Assembly: GCA_019358985.1 (NCBI GenBank)
Contig: JAHHIJ010000034.1
Location: 19,793 to 83,792, forward strand
Direction: 5' to 3'
From: Tolypothrix brevis GSE-NOS-MK-07-07A
Lineage (GTDB): Bacteria; Cyanobacteriota; Cyanobacteriia; Cyanobacteriales; Nostocaceae
DNA: 64,000 nucleotides
The notes below the pieces were generated by a model. The model saw nothing but the letters and a program-made list of their open reading frames with translations, ran no database searches and had not been told where the DNA came from. Numbering within the stretch: the first letter of the stretch is position 1; each line of letters begins with the position of its first letter. Positions 36,788-45,594 of the stretch are shown here, one piece after another. The position numbers were made by a program, and so were the translations under genes.

Positions 36788-36893
36788 GTCATTGCGAGCG
36801 AAACGAAGTGTAGCAAAGCAATCTCAAAGACTTTGCGATTGCTTCATTACGCTTCCCTTCGGGACGCTTCGCGAACGCTTCATTCGCAATGAC
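36788..36893. repeat. GTCATTGCGAGCG inverted repeat element, copy 1
   Basis: A 106-bp unit bounded by GTCATTGCGAG and TTCGCAATGAC with CCCTTCGGGACGCTTCGCG inside. It recurs at 38224-38327. No coding content. It is the classic cyanobacterial GTCATTGCGAG dispersed repeat. Confidence 0.85.
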
Positions 36894-36920
36894 GTTTGTA
36901 GCGGTTCCCGGACTTATGGG

Positions 36921-37043
36921 AGCGGTCTACCTCGTAACGGGAGCGGTCTACCTCGTGACGAAAGCGGTCTACCTCGTGACGAAAGCGGTCTACCTCGTGA
37001 CGAAAGCGGTCTACCTCGTGACGAAAGCGGTCTACCTCGTGAC
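36921..37043. repeat. 21-bp tandem repeat, six copies
   Basis: The unit AGCGGTCTACCTCGTGACGA starts at 36921, 36942, 36963, 36984, 37005 and 37026 with a constant 21-bp period; the inner copies are identical. All three plus frames stay open across it (as AVYLVTK or GLPRDES repeats), but no start or function supports translation. With the REP element before it, this fills the 36567-37149 gap upstream of the ParD gene. Confidence 0.9.
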
Positions 37044-37149
37044 ATTAGTCACTAAGACTCAATTTGTGTCTACGCACTATTTAACACTCATGACAGTAAA
37101 TGGCAAAGCTTGCCATAATTATTGTAGAGAAACCAAAATACCCAAGCCA

Positions 37150-37419
37150 ATGACCAGCATAAATATTTCTCTGCCTGATTCAATGCGTGCGTATGTAGAG
37201 CAACAAGTTGCGAATGGTGGTTACAGCAGCGCGAGCGAGTATTTCCGCGAATTGGTGCGTCAAGACCAAAAGCACAAAGAAAATGAACGGCTCGAAGCAA
37301 TGCTATTAGAAGGTCTAAATTCTGGAACTGCAACAGCGATGACAACTCAAGATTGGGAAGACGTTCGTCAAGCTGTGCGAGAAAGAATCACCAAGGGTAA
37401 AGAGCAACATCAAGGTTAA
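37150..37419 (+). CDS. parD: ParD-family antitoxin
   Basis: An 89-residue ribbon-helix-helix antitoxin: MTSINISLPDSMRAYVEQQV, the GGYSSASEYFRELVRQDQ helix pair and a toxin-binding acidic/basic tail. Such proteins repress their own operon and neutralise a ParE-type nuclease or gyrase poison. ATG 37150 is the standard start for the family. A TAATG overlap at 37417-37421 opens a second frame, as expected for a coupled parE, but that frame is broken after seven codons by a MITE. So this is an antitoxin without a visible partner. Confidence 0.88.
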   Translation: MTSINISLPDSMRAYVEQQVANGGYSSASEYFRELVRQDQKHKENERLEAMLLEGLNSGTATAMTTQDWEDVRQAVRERITKGKEQHQG

Positions 37420-37487
37420 TGAGTCAGGTAAATAAACAATACTGCTCGGTTAAGCCCAAAAACCTTAACCCGTGTAGGTTGGGTTGA
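37419..37487 (+). pseudogene. Possible 5' remnant of the ParD partner toxin
   Basis: ATG 37419 overlaps the parD stop as TAATG, the usual coupling in ParDE operons. The first codons give MSQVNKQ, then the frame enters the MITE at 37438 and stops after 22 codons. No ParE-like sequence is found after the MITE. The remnant is too short for a family match, so the call rests on position. Confidence 0.3.
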
Positions 37488-37571
37488 GGAACGAAACCCA
37501 ACATTTGGGGGGCTTTGTTGGGTTTCGCAGAGCCTCAACCCAACCTACGATTTCCTTAACCGAGCAGTATT
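37438..37571. mobile_element. 134-bp MITE with 17-bp terminal inverted repeats
   Basis: AATACTGCTCGGTTAAG and CTTAACCGAGCAGTATT are perfect inverted ends. The inside is a second long hairpin with GTAGGTTGGGTTGAGG and CCTCAACCCAACCTAC. GAGTCA...AATAAAC occurs just outside both ends (37421 and 37572) as an imperfect direct repeat. No transposase is encoded. Confidence 0.85.
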
Positions 37572-37606
37572 GAGTCAATAAACGACTTTTAATCAAATAG
37601 GATTGT

Positions 37607-37724
37607 TATATAGCGATTCCCACATTCATGAGGTACAGAATATTGAATTAACCGCTTCGGAAGATAGATAAACGCCGATGGACGCAGATAAATTTGTACC
37701 TCAGCAGACTAGGAAACGCTATAT
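37607..37724. repeat. Dispersed ~120-bp repeat, copy 2
   Basis: Matches 7613-7735 closely. Its last bases (CGCTATAT) run up to and include the first base or two of the DUF29 start codon, so the repeat forms the leader of that gene. With the MITE it accounts for the 37420-37722 gap. Confidence 0.85.
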
Positions 37725-38193
37725 GAATAATCTATATGAACAAGATTTTAATCTTTGGCGAGAAAGCATTATTGAACAAATTAAAGAACATCGGTTTCAT
37801 GATATAGATTGGGAGCATTTGCTTTTAGAATTAGAAGACATGGGAAAAGCAGAGAAACGGTCATTTATGAGTAATTTAACGATACTGATTGCTCATTTAC
37901 TTAAGTTAACCGTTCAATCTGATGCTCCTGAGATGATGAAACAAAGCTGGTATAGTTCTGTCACAGAACATCGCTTTCGAGTAAAAAAGGATTTGGAAGA
38001 AAATCCTTCTTTCAAAAACTATATTACTGAAGTTATTTCTAAGGCTTATGCGGATGCTCGCAAGCTGGCAATCAAAGAAAGTAAAAACGCTAAATTTGGA
38101 GTTAGAAAACCTGAAGAAGAAGAATATCCTCTCGATTGTCCTTTTCTTCTAGAACAGTTATTAGATGAAGATTTTTATGGAGATAGTGATTAA
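37723..38193 (+). CDS. DUF29 family protein
   Basis: A 156-residue soluble helical protein with the DUF29 pattern: YEQDFNLWRESIIEQIKEHR, DWEHLLLELEDMGKAEKRS and a C-terminal LDCPFLLEQLLDEDF. DUF29 genes are numerous in cyanobacteria and have no established function. ATG 37723 gives the family N-terminus; the frame opens at 37678 inside the upstream repeat. Confidence 0.87.
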   Translation: MNNLYEQDFNLWRESIIEQIKEHRFHDIDWEHLLLELEDMGKAEKRSFMSNLTILIAHLLKLTVQSDAPEMMKQSWYSSVTEHRFRVKKDLEENPSFKNYITEVISKAYADARKLAIKESKNAKFGVRKPEEEEYPLDCPFLLEQLLDEDFYGDSD

Positions 38194-38223
38194 CAGTTAA
38201 GTGGGTGGAAAAAGTTATTTGTT

Positions 38224-38327
38224 GTCATTGCGAGCGTAACGAAGTGAAGAGAAGCAATCGCAAGGGCTGGGATTGCTTCATTTCGCTTCCCTTCGGGACG
38301 CTTCGCGAACGCTGCATTCGCAATGAC
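38224..38327. repeat. GTCATTGCGAGCG inverted repeat element, copy 2
   Basis: Same ends and CCCTTCGGGACGCTTCGCG centre as 36788-36893. The two copies flank the ParD and DUF29 genes, so recombination between them could excise or invert that 1.4-kb segment. Confidence 0.85.
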
Positions 38328-38333
38328 ATTGTG

Positions 38334-38463
38334 TAATTAATTATATTTACCTACTTATCAGTTTGAGTGTGGGGGTGAAACGCCGCACCATACGTTTGTA
38401 ATTAATTATGTTTACCTACTTATCAGTTTGAGTGTGGGGGTGAAACGCCGCACCATACGTTTG
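38334..38463. repeat. 65-bp tandem duplication upstream of hicB
   Basis: Two units (38334-38398 and 38399-38463) are identical except for one base. Each carries TTTACCTACTTATCAGTTTG and GAAACGCCGCACCATACG. It lies just before the HicB gene and could duplicate its promoter region. Confidence 0.9.
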
Positions 38464-38520
38464 TTATTCGTGAACTCACTACTCTAAAATTAGATTACGC
38501 GACTAAACAGTAATCTCAAA

Positions 38521-38721
38521 ATGACTAGAGAATTCAACGTGATTATAGAACGCGACTGTGAGGGCTATTTTGTTGCCTCTGTGCCTAGTCTTGCAGGATG
38601 TCACACCCAAGCCAAATCTCTAGACGAATTGATAGAGCGTATTAAAGAAGCCATTGAACTTTGTTTAGAGGTTGAACAGACGCTACATTCTGTCATATTT
38701 TCTGCAATTGGATACGATTGA
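38521..38721 (+). CDS. hicB: HicB-family antitoxin, orphan
   Basis: A 66-residue HicB-type partial RNase-H fold: MTREFNVIIERDCEGYFVAS, VPSLAGCHTQAKSLDELIER and IKEAIELCLEVE. The last 15 residues depart from the usual ending (PLEFVG-like). No HicA toxin, which would be about 60-80 codons long with a conserved GSH, is found on either side; aspS follows. So it is a lone antitoxin or regulator. Confidence 0.85.
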   Translation: MTREFNVIIERDCEGYFVASVPSLAGCHTQAKSLDELIERIKEAIELCLEVEQTLHSVIFSAIGYD

Positions 38722-38788
38722 TGCTAGATAATGGGAAAGCTTTGAGATAAACTAGCCCATCTAGCTCCAGAAATAAGTATTAAGACCT

Positions 38789-40576
38789 ATGCGAACTCAC
38801 TATTGCGGCGCACTCCGTTCATCACATATTGGAGAAACTGTCACCATTAACGGATGGGTAGACCGTCGCCGCGATCATGGGGGTGTGATATTCTTAGATT
38901 TACGCGATCGCTCTGGCATTGTCCAAATTGTCAGCGACCCCCAACGTACCCCAGATTCTTACGAACCAGCTAATGCTCTGCGTAATGAATATGTCGTGGA
39001 AATCACGGGTAGGGTGACGCAGCGTCCGGAAGAATCGCTAAATACCCGCATCCCCACAGGCGAAGTGGAAATCTACGCTGATAAAATTGAATTGCTCAAC
39101 GCAGTTCGCAAACAGTTACCTTTTCAAGTTTCCACCGCAGACAGCGAATCGGTGCGGGAAGACTTGCGACTGAAATATCGTTATCTAGATTTGCGACGCG
39201 ATCGCATGGCGCGTAATTTACAATTACGTCATCAAGTTGTCAAAACTATGCGTCGCTATCTCGAAGATGTGGAAAATTTCATCGAAGTGGAAACCCCCAT
39301 CTTAACTCGTTCTACCCCCGAAGGCGCACGCGATTACATCTTACCCAGTCGTGTTAGTGCTGGCGAGTGGTTTGCACTTCCCCAATCACCGCAGCTTTTC
39401 AAACAGATATTGATGGTAGCAGGATGCGATCGCTATTATCAAATTGCTCGTTGTTTCCGCGACGAAGACTTACGCGCTGATAGACAACCAGAATTCACGC
39501 AATTGGACATGGAAATGAGCTTCATGTCCCAAGAAGAAATTATCGCACTTAACGAAAAGTTAGTTTCGCATATCTTCAAAACTGTTAAAGATATCGAATT
39601 ACAACTTCCCTTTCCCCGTATCACCTACGCTGACGCAATGGAACGTTACGGCTGTGATAAACCTGATACCCGCTACGGTTTAGAACTAGTCAATGTTTCG
39701 GATATATTAAAAGACTCTGGTTTCAAAGTCTTTCGTGAAGCCGTTGCTAATGGTGGGATTGTGAAAATCTTACCCATCCCCAACGGCAATGATACAATTT
39801 CCAATGTCCGTATCAAACCGGGTGGCGACTTATTTAAAGAAGCTGCTGAAGCCGGTGCCAAAGGTTTAGCATACATCCGCGTCAGAGAAGATGGGGAAAT
39901 CGACACCATCGGTGCCATTAAAGACAACCTGACACCAGAACAAAAGCAGGAAATTTTACGCCGCACCGATGCCAAACCCGGACATCTGCTATTATTTGCA
40001 GCAGCTGATACGGGAACTGTCAATAAGACTTTAGATAGATTGCGTCAATTTGTTGCCAGAGAATTTAAATTAATCGATCCCGAAAAAATCAACTTGCTTT
40101 GGGTGGTAGATTTCCCGATGTTTGAGTGGAATGCTGATGAGAAACGCTTGGAAGCACTGCACCATCCATTTACAGCACCGCATCCTGATGATTTGTCCGA
40201 CTTGAAAACCGCCCGCGCCCAAGCGTATGATTTAGTGTACAATGGCTTTGAAGTTGGTGGTGGTAGTAGGCGGATTTATCAGCGACAAATTCAAGAAGAG
40301 GTATTTGAAGCGATCGGTTTATCTCCAGAAGAAGCACAAAGTAAATTTGGCTTTCTTTTAGAGGCTTTTGAATATGGTACGCCGCCGCATGGTGGTATTG
40401 CCTACGGTTTAGATCGGTTGGTGATGTTGTTAGCTGGGGAAGAATCAATTCGCGATGTCATTGCTTTTCCCAAGACGCAACAAGCGCGTTGTTTGTTAAC
40501 AGATGCACCTTCAAGTGTGGATGCAAAGCAATTGAAAGAATTGCATGTTGCATCAACTTATAAACCGAAGTCTTAA
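38789..40576 (+). CDS. aspS: Aspartyl-tRNA synthetase
   Basis: Class II synthetase of 595 residues charging tRNA-Asp (and often tRNA-Asn in cyanobacteria). The N-terminal OB fold has [22 protein letters not shown]; motif 2 is [22 protein letters not shown]; the bacterial GAD insertion lies around 300-420; motif 3 is [11 protein letters not shown]. Start ATG 38789. Full length. Confidence 0.97.
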   Translation: MRTHYCGALRSSHIGETVTINGWVDRRRDHGGVIFLDLRDRSGIVQIVSDPQRTPDSYEPANALRNEYVVEITGRVTQRPEESLNTRIPTGEVEIYADKIELLNAVRKQLPFQVSTADSESVREDLRLKYRYLDLRRDRMARNLQLRHQVVKTMRRYLEDVENFIEVETPILTRSTPEGARDYILPSRVSAGEWFALPQSPQLFKQILMVAGCDRYYQIARCFRDEDLRADRQPEFTQLDMEMSFMSQEEIIALNEKLVSHIFKTVKDIELQLPFPRITYADAMERYGCDKPDTRYGLELVNVSDILKDSGFKVFREAVANGGIVKILPIPNGNDTISNVRIKPGGDLFKEAAEAGAKGLAYIRVREDGEIDTIGAIKDNLTPEQKQEILRRTDAKPGHLLLFAAADTGTVNKTLDRLRQFVAREFKLIDPEKINLLWVVDFPMFEWNADEKRLEALHHPFTAPHPDDLSDLKTARAQAYDLVYNGFEVGGGSRRIYQRQIQEEVFEAIGLSPEEAQSKFGFLLEAFEYGTPPHGGIAYGLDRLVMLLAGEESIRDVIAFPKTQQARCLLTDAPSSVDAKQLKELHVASTYKPKS

Positions 40577-40582
40577 AAAGTT

Positions 40583-40615
40583 AGATCCCCGACTTTTTTA
40601 AGAAGTCGGGAATCT
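40583..40615 (+). terminator. Terminator-like dispersed palindrome after aspS
   Basis: AGATCCCCGACTT and AAGTCGGGAATCT, a second copy of 28331-28363. It begins seven bases after the aspS stop. Confidence 0.7.
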
Positions 40616-40642
40616 GGACACCGCAATTGTAAAGACATTTCA

Positions 40643-40671
40643 GTAAAGACGTTCCGCCGGAACGTCTCTAC
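40643..40671. repeat. GTAGAGACG-family palindrome
   Basis: GTAAAGACGTTCC, CGCC, GGAACGTCTCTAC. It directly precedes the MITE at 40682 in the aspS-GT39 convergent gap. Confidence 0.75.
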
Positions 40672-40681
40672 AATATGTGTG

Positions 40682-40805
40682 ATATCATGTCCGCGCAATC
40701 ACCCATAATTCATGAAGAACCCCACCCGCCTGTGGCACCCGGACCGCTTGCGGGGAGGGTTGGGGAGGGGTTCTTTTATTATGGCTGTTTGACCGGACAT
40801 GATAT
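40682..40805. mobile_element. 124-bp MITE-like element (ATATCATGTCCG ends)
   Basis: ATATCATGTCCG and CGGACATGATAT are perfect 12-bp terminal inverted repeats. Inside lies AAGAACCCCACCC...GGGAGGGGTTCTTTT, a hairpin that could terminate transcription. Half-copies of the ends occur at 4046-4058 (ATATCATGTCCG) and 44088-44097 (GACATGATAT). Confidence 0.8.
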
Positions 40806-40834
40806 GATTTGCGATCCCACGATATAAATTAGAA

Positions 40835-42463
40835 CTATTTAGTTAGTTTCCAAAGCTGAATCTTTTCGGGGTAAACATCCTTTCGTATCTTGAATTTCTG
40901 CTCTTTCTCAAGTTTATATTCCAATACCTTTAGGGGAGCATTATAAAAAGGATTGTAGAAAAACACATCACTGAAAGTATTAGGAATTTGGGGTACATTT
41001 GACTCTTTCACTAACAGAAGCCGCACTTTGGCATCGAGTCGATGGGAGAGAGCCATTTCATCACCGAGAGGCCACGTTCCTTCACACGAAGTAATCACAA
41101 GTGGCTGGGGAGTTTGGTTGATAATCCTAACCACTTGGGGAGTATAAAGGTTCAGATCCTTATACCACCAAGTCTCGACTTGAGAAATGATCGCACAAGA
41201 TATAACTCCGGCTGAAATTAGTGTAACCATAACCAGCTGCCAAAGCTTTAGAAAGGCAGTGCTGACGGAGGAAGATAAAATTTGAGTTGCTAAAAGGTAA
41301 GAAACAGCTAGCTGAATACCTAAATAACAAGGGATTAAATAGCGAGGAATTTGCGATCGCACTCCCCCAGAAATAAAATCTGGTATAGCTAGGGGTAGCA
41401 ATGTCATTCCAATCAATGTTAAGACAAACAACCAAACCTGCTTTGGAGACTTACGACAGAGAAAGTAAATTGAATATCCGACAAGAATTAAGATAAAAAG
41501 ACTTGAAGATTTTGCTAATAATTTCAACCAAGAGCCTTCAAAATCACCTATGGTACTGTAGTTAAAATCAACAAATAAATAGCTAAGTTTAAAAATCCAG
41601 TTTATAATCAAAGCTAACCAACTTATTTTAACTTCGCCTGTCCAGCCTGTTGTTTTATTAATTTGAGCCGATTGACTCAGAATAACTACTAACCAGGGTG
41701 TGAAAGCTAGAAATCCCACTAAAGACGCAAGCACATAACTAATAACCCTCTTAGTTAATCGAAAGCGTTCAATTGCAAACACATAAACACCATGGGCAAT
41801 TGTCACCAACCCAGAAAAGAGAAATGTATACAACCCCAATGCCACAGTTACTGCATACATTCCCCAACTGAGTTTTGTTTTTAATCGCATTGCCCGTAGG
41901 AGTGCTACACTTGATAGCAAAGTTGTCAAACTCCACAAACTATACTCCCGCGCTTCCTGTGCGTACAGCACATGAAATGGTGACACAGCAAGCACTGCAA
42001 CTGCAACCAATGCCACGAGCGACGAGTTAAATAATTCCAGACATAGCCAATAGATGCAGGGTAATGCCAACGCGCTAAATAGTGCCGTTAAAGTTCTCGC
42101 GATCGCAACTGAACTACCAAACAATTGCACCCAAAATCGCGTCATCATGTAATATAATGGTGGATGCTGGGGGTCTTCTAGTGCTAGAGATTTAAGAGTA
42201 TCTGTTAAGGATTTTGCAGGACTGGGATGCTGATATTTCTGTAAATCTTCAATGCCAATTTGTTGACCATTGCAAAGTTGCGCGATCGCTTCTTTTTCTG
42301 TGTAGCCAGAAATCCGTAATGAGGTAAAAGTCTCGTCAAACCAGTAAACTTTTCGGTCAATATTGACAAAGCGAAAAAATACACCTAATACTAATAGAAC
42401 AATCACCAAAAAACGTAACCCTTTCGGAGTAAATGCCCAAGCAGGCGGCAAGTTGCTGTTCAT
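40835..42463 (-). CDS. GT39-like membrane glycosyltransferase, paralogue
   Basis: A 542-residue multi-spanning protein with VYWFDETFTSLRISGYT in the first periplasmic loop and DPQHPPLYYMMTRFW after it, a paralogue of 15132-16889. Polyprenyl-phosphate-sugar dependent transfer outside the inner membrane is the family role. It is divergent from the GT2-GtrA gene 255 bases away, which could make the lipid-linked sugar it uses. ATG 42463. Confidence 0.87.
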   Translation of the reverse strand: MNSNLPPAWAFTPKGLRFLVIVLLVLGVFFRFVNIDRKVYWFDETFTSLRISGYTEKEAIAQLCNGQQIGIEDLQKYQHPSPAKSLTDTLKSLALEDPQHPPLYYMMTRFWVQLFGSSVAIARTLTALFSALALPCIYWLCLELFNSSLVALVAVAVLAVSPFHVLYAQEAREYSLWSLTTLLSSVALLRAMRLKTKLSWGMYAVTVALGLYTFLFSGLVTIAHGVYVFAIERFRLTKRVISYVLASLVGFLAFTPWLVVILSQSAQINKTTGWTGEVKISWLALIINWIFKLSYLFVDFNYSTIGDFEGSWLKLLAKSSSLFILILVGYSIYFLCRKSPKQVWLFVLTLIGMTLLPLAIPDFISGGVRSQIPRYLIPCYLGIQLAVSYLLATQILSSSVSTAFLKLWQLVMVTLISAGVISCAIISQVETWWYKDLNLYTPQVVRIINQTPQPLVITSCEGTWPLGDEMALSHRLDAKVRLLLVKESNVPQIPNTFSDVFFYNPFYNAPLKVLEYKLEKEQKFKIRKDVYPEKIQLWKLTK

Positions 42464-42717
42464 ACATCGAGTAGAAAAGCTATTTTATACAAACTAATTT
42501 GACGGTATTTGTAGTTAGTAAGTTTGACTATAGTATAAAGAATAATGTTACCTCTTTTGGCTGAAAATATAAACCAGAATTGCTAACTTTGACTTTTTTG
42601 TAAATAATATAACTTTTGGCATATGTCTTTTGGTAGAAAATCTTTTACACTAACTCTATATAGCTTTCGTAAAGGATAATTACTAAGAACACCGTTTCCC
42701 CATATAATCATTTCTGC

Positions 42718-43962
42718 ATGAGTATCATTGAACCTGATTCACTTTTGTCAGTGCCAACTGGTGCATTACAGATTCCTGAATTACCGCCAAGTACTGTGGA
42801 TGCAGGTAGTGAAAACATCCTCTTGTCTTTGGTGATTCCGACTTACAAAGAACGAGATAATATCAAGAACGTTGTCAGAATATTGAGCCAACTGCTAGAT
42901 GAGTCTATCCCTGGAGACTACGAGTTGATTGTAGTGGACGATGATAGCCCAGACTGCACTTGGGAAGTTGCCGAGTCTCTGACGGGAGAATATCGGCAAT
43001 TACGGGTGATGCGTCGTCAAAATGAGCGGGGGCTTTCAAGTGCAGTGATTCGCGGTTGGCAAGCGGCAAGGGGAAGTGTTTTAGGAGTAATTGATGGGGA
43101 TTTACAGCATCCCCCAGAAGTACTAACGCAATTGTTACGCGCCATTCAAAAAGGCGCAGACATGGCAGTAGGTAGTCGTCATGTAGACGGTGGTGGTGTA
43201 AGTAGCTGGAATTTTGTCCGGCGTTTCTTGTCTCGCGGCGCTCAGTTATTAGGGTTAATTATTTTACCTGATGTACTGAGTAGGGTATCTGACCCCATGA
43301 GTGGTTATTTTATGGTGCGTCGAAGTTCCATAGCCGGTGTGACGCTCAATCCAGTCGGATACAAAATTCTCCTTGAGGTGATTGGACGGGGTAAAATAGG
43401 CGAAATTGCCGAAGTTGGCTATGTGTTCAGCGAGCGTGTTAAGGGTGAAAGTAAAGTCACAAGTAAGCAATATATAGACTACATACAGCATTTATTACGG
43501 TTAAGGCTGGCAACAGGACGGCTGGGAAAAATCAGTCAACGCATCAATTTTCCTGTTGGTCGATTCATCCGTTTTGGCTTAGTGGGACTCAGTGGAGTAT
43601 TTGTTGATATGACACTGCTTTATTTGCTCAGTGACCCAGGTACTTTGGCTTTGCCTTTAACTCGCAGTAAAATCATTGCGGGTGAAATTGCGATTCTCAA
43701 TAATTTCTTTTGGAATGATGCTTGGACTTTTGCGGATGTCTCTACTGAGCAGCACGAATGGGGTCAACGCATGAAGCGATTTTTGAAATTCAACATTATT
43801 TGTCTTGCGGGTTTGGTGTTGAATGTGCTGATATTGAATATTGTGTTTAATTTTATTATACAAAACCGCTATATCGCAAATTTGATTGCGATCGCTCTTG
43901 CTACTGTCTGGAATTTCTGGGTTAACCTCAAGCTCAGTTGGCGTGTGACGCAAGTTAAATAA
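42718..43962 (+). CDS. Polyprenyl-phosphate sugar synthase fused to GtrA
   Basis: A 414-residue protein. Residues 35-270 are a GT2 domain of dolichol-phosphate mannose synthase type (SLVIPTYKERDNI, VVDDDSPDCT, GVIDGDLQHPP with the DxD). Residues 285-410 are a GtrA domain with four helices (FIRFGLVGLSGVFVDM and FWNFWVNLKLSWRV), thought to help flip the lipid-linked sugar. The fusion is common in cyanobacteria. It probably supplies donor to GT39 enzymes such as its divergent neighbour. Confidence 0.92.
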   Translation: MSIIEPDSLLSVPTGALQIPELPPSTVDAGSENILLSLVIPTYKERDNIKNVVRILSQLLDESIPGDYELIVVDDDSPDCTWEVAESLTGEYRQLRVMRRQNERGLSSAVIRGWQAARGSVLGVIDGDLQHPPEVLTQLLRAIQKGADMAVGSRHVDGGGVSSWNFVRRFLSRGAQLLGLIILPDVLSRVSDPMSGYFMVRRSSIAGVTLNPVGYKILLEVIGRGKIGEIAEVGYVFSERVKGESKVTSKQYIDYIQHLLRLRLATGRLGKISQRINFPVGRFIRFGLVGLSGVFVDMTLLYLLSDPGTLALPLTRSKIIAGEIAILNNFFWNDAWTFADVSTEQHEWGQRMKRFLKFNIICLAGLVLNVLILNIVFNFIIQNRYIANLIAIALATVWNFWVNLKLSWRVTQVK

Positions 43963-44010
43963 AATACGGTAGGTTACATTATTACTGAATATACGTAGAG
44001 ACGTTACCTC

Positions 44011-44098
44011 ATTAACAGTAATAAAAATCTACCTACCGTCGTAAAGACGTGACCACGGAACGTCTCTACAATATGTGTAATCTACCAGACATGATATA
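44011..44098. repeat. Dispersed repeat with GTAGAGACG core
   Basis: TTAACAGTAATAAAAATC, then GTAAAGACGTGACC...GGAACGTCTCTAC, then ACATGATATA. It is the relative of 4063-4137. It lies between the convergent GT2-GtrA and TPR genes. Confidence 0.8.
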
Positions 44099-44122
44099 AG
44101 GCTACCAGATGTCTATTACCGA

Positions 44123-45364
44123 TTACTTTGACAGTTTTTGAATCTGCTCGGTAAAATAAGCTTCGTCATTCTTAAGTTGTTGCGCTAATTCCAGCCCTTT
44201 TTGAAAGGCTGCTAGTGCAAGATTTGGCTCTTTGCGTTCTAAATAAATTTGCCCAATTTGATCGTAAGCCTTCATCATGCCGTAAAAGTTGACGGCTAGC
44301 TTTTGTGTTTGTACCAAAATTTGCCCAGTTTGCAAAGCTTCTTCTGTTTGTCCTTGGGAACGATATAGGGCGATTAATTTTTGTAAAGCTTCGCCAGCAG
44401 TAACGTATTGTTGTTGTTGCCAAGCTGTGGTATAAGCTTCTTGATAGTTTTTGAAAGCTTCTGGCAGTAAAGTTGGATTTTCTTTGGCTAGCGCTTGGTA
44501 ATCTGAGCCGATTGCTAGCTTTAATGCTGGTATCTGAATTAAATTATTTTCACTTTGATAAGTTTCTATCAACTGATTGCGTATTTTTATTGATTGCTGT
44601 GGTTGTTTTTGTTGCTCATAAATGTAAGCTAGTTGTTGCAGGTATGCTAATTGATTGATGCGATCGCCACTTTTTGTCGCTAAATTTAACAATTCTTCGT
44701 AAGTGTCGGCAGCTTTGGTGTAATCAAACCAACTCATGTGCAGTTCCCCCATTGTTTTGAGGGTTTCGACAACGGCAGCGACATCATTGTTTTGTCGGAC
44801 TGCGGCTAAAACTTGATTGTAAGCTTGGACTGCTTCAGATGGCGATCGCAAACCAGTATACGCCATCGCTAGCGATCGCCAAAGTTCTACGTCAACTGTT
44901 GAAGTAGATGGTGTTTTTTGCTTTTGAGCCTGCTTTTGAATTTTTTGCAACCGCTGCATAATATAAAATATTTCTGGGCGATTGTTTTCATTCCAGGCGT
45001 ATTCACCTACCCGCGACAGCGCTTGTACTTCTGTTAATGAACCCAAATAGCGACGTAAACGCAGTTCCCGGTTCCAAATATCAAACGCTCCCATCTTGTC
45101 CCCAGCTTGCAGTTTAGCCGCTGCTTGCTGATTCAAATTATCCAACGCCACAGTCAAATCTTGCTGTTCAATAACAGATAACGGCTGTTTTTTATTAGGT
45201 TTACGCGGTAGCAGTGGATCTGGTATGGTAATCTCCAACGGACTAGGTGGAAATTTATCCGGTTGTGCGGGCTTTTTTGTCTCTGCCAAAGTCAAAGAAC
45301 CGCAAAACTGCCAAATTATAGCAGCAGTAATTGTCACACTTAAGCGCCGTAGCATAATTTTCAT
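44123..45364 (-). CDS. Exported TPR-repeat protein
   Basis: A 413-residue protein with a signal peptide (hydrophobic residues 8-26, AETKK after it), a proline-rich stretch, and then about seven tetratricopeptide repeats (AMAYTGLRSPSEAVQAYNQV, AYIYEQQKQPQQSIKIRNQL, IGQIYLERKEPNLALAAFQK). Likely a periplasmic scaffold; partner unknown. Its promoter lies in 45365-45540, which also contains an inverted repeat GTGGTTAGTTGATGG... / ...CTAACCACTAACCACC. Confidence 0.85.
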   Translation of the reverse strand: MKIMLRRLSVTITAAIIWQFCGSLTLAETKKPAQPDKFPPSPLEITIPDPLLPRKPNKKQPLSVIEQQDLTVALDNLNQQAAAKLQAGDKMGAFDIWNRELRLRRYLGSLTEVQALSRVGEYAWNENNRPEIFYIMQRLQKIQKQAQKQKTPSTSTVDVELWRSLAMAYTGLRSPSEAVQAYNQVLAAVRQNNDVAAVVETLKTMGELHMSWFDYTKAADTYEELLNLATKSGDRINQLAYLQQLAYIYEQQKQPQQSIKIRNQLIETYQSENNLIQIPALKLAIGSDYQALAKENPTLLPEAFKNYQEAYTTAWQQQQYVTAGEALQKLIALYRSQGQTEEALQTGQILVQTQKLAVNFYGMMKAYDQIGQIYLERKEPNLALAAFQKGLELAQQLKNDEAYFTEQIQKLSK

Positions 45365-45536
45365 CTCGCTTTGCTGTAAATTGTACGGTAATTTTAGTGG
45401 TTAGTTGATGGTGGATGTTAGTTAGAGCGTTGTTGAGTATTGTAGATACTACTAACCACTAACCACCAACCTAGATATTGACGAAAATAAGCGATCGTAT
45501 TCTCCACAAATATAAGATGCACGGTTAATAACCCAG

Positions 45537-45560
45537 CCTCTAAAGGATTTTGAGGTTTTT
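45537..45560 (+). terminator. Plus-strand terminator next to the left att site
   Basis: CCTCTAAAGGATTTTGAGG followed by TTTTT. No annotated plus-strand gene leads into it. Since elements often insert at the 3' end of an RNA gene, this could be the end of a small RNA, but no RNA fold can be assigned. Confidence 0.4.
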
Positions 45561-45567
45561 AATTGTT

Positions 45568-45594
45568 AATTTAAGTAGCAAACAAGTAGCATTA
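45568..45594. repeat. Left attachment-site repeat of the 11.2-kb element
   Basis: A 27-bp sequence, AATTTAAGTAGCAAAC then AAGTAGCATTA, recurs at 56741-56767 with one mismatch (C/T). It contains two AAGTAGCA half-sites. It overlaps the stop codon of the truncated integrase, as expected for an att site at the edge of an integrated element. Confidence 0.75.

Noticed and set aside
36774..37149. ORFs that read the 21-bp repeats as AVYLVTK or GLPRDES protein repeats
   Set aside because: All frames are open because the unit lacks stops. No start signal; the real gene in this frame starts at 37150.
38521..38721. Complete HicAB toxin-antitoxin pair
   Set aside because: No HicA-like frame lies on either side; aspS follows directly.
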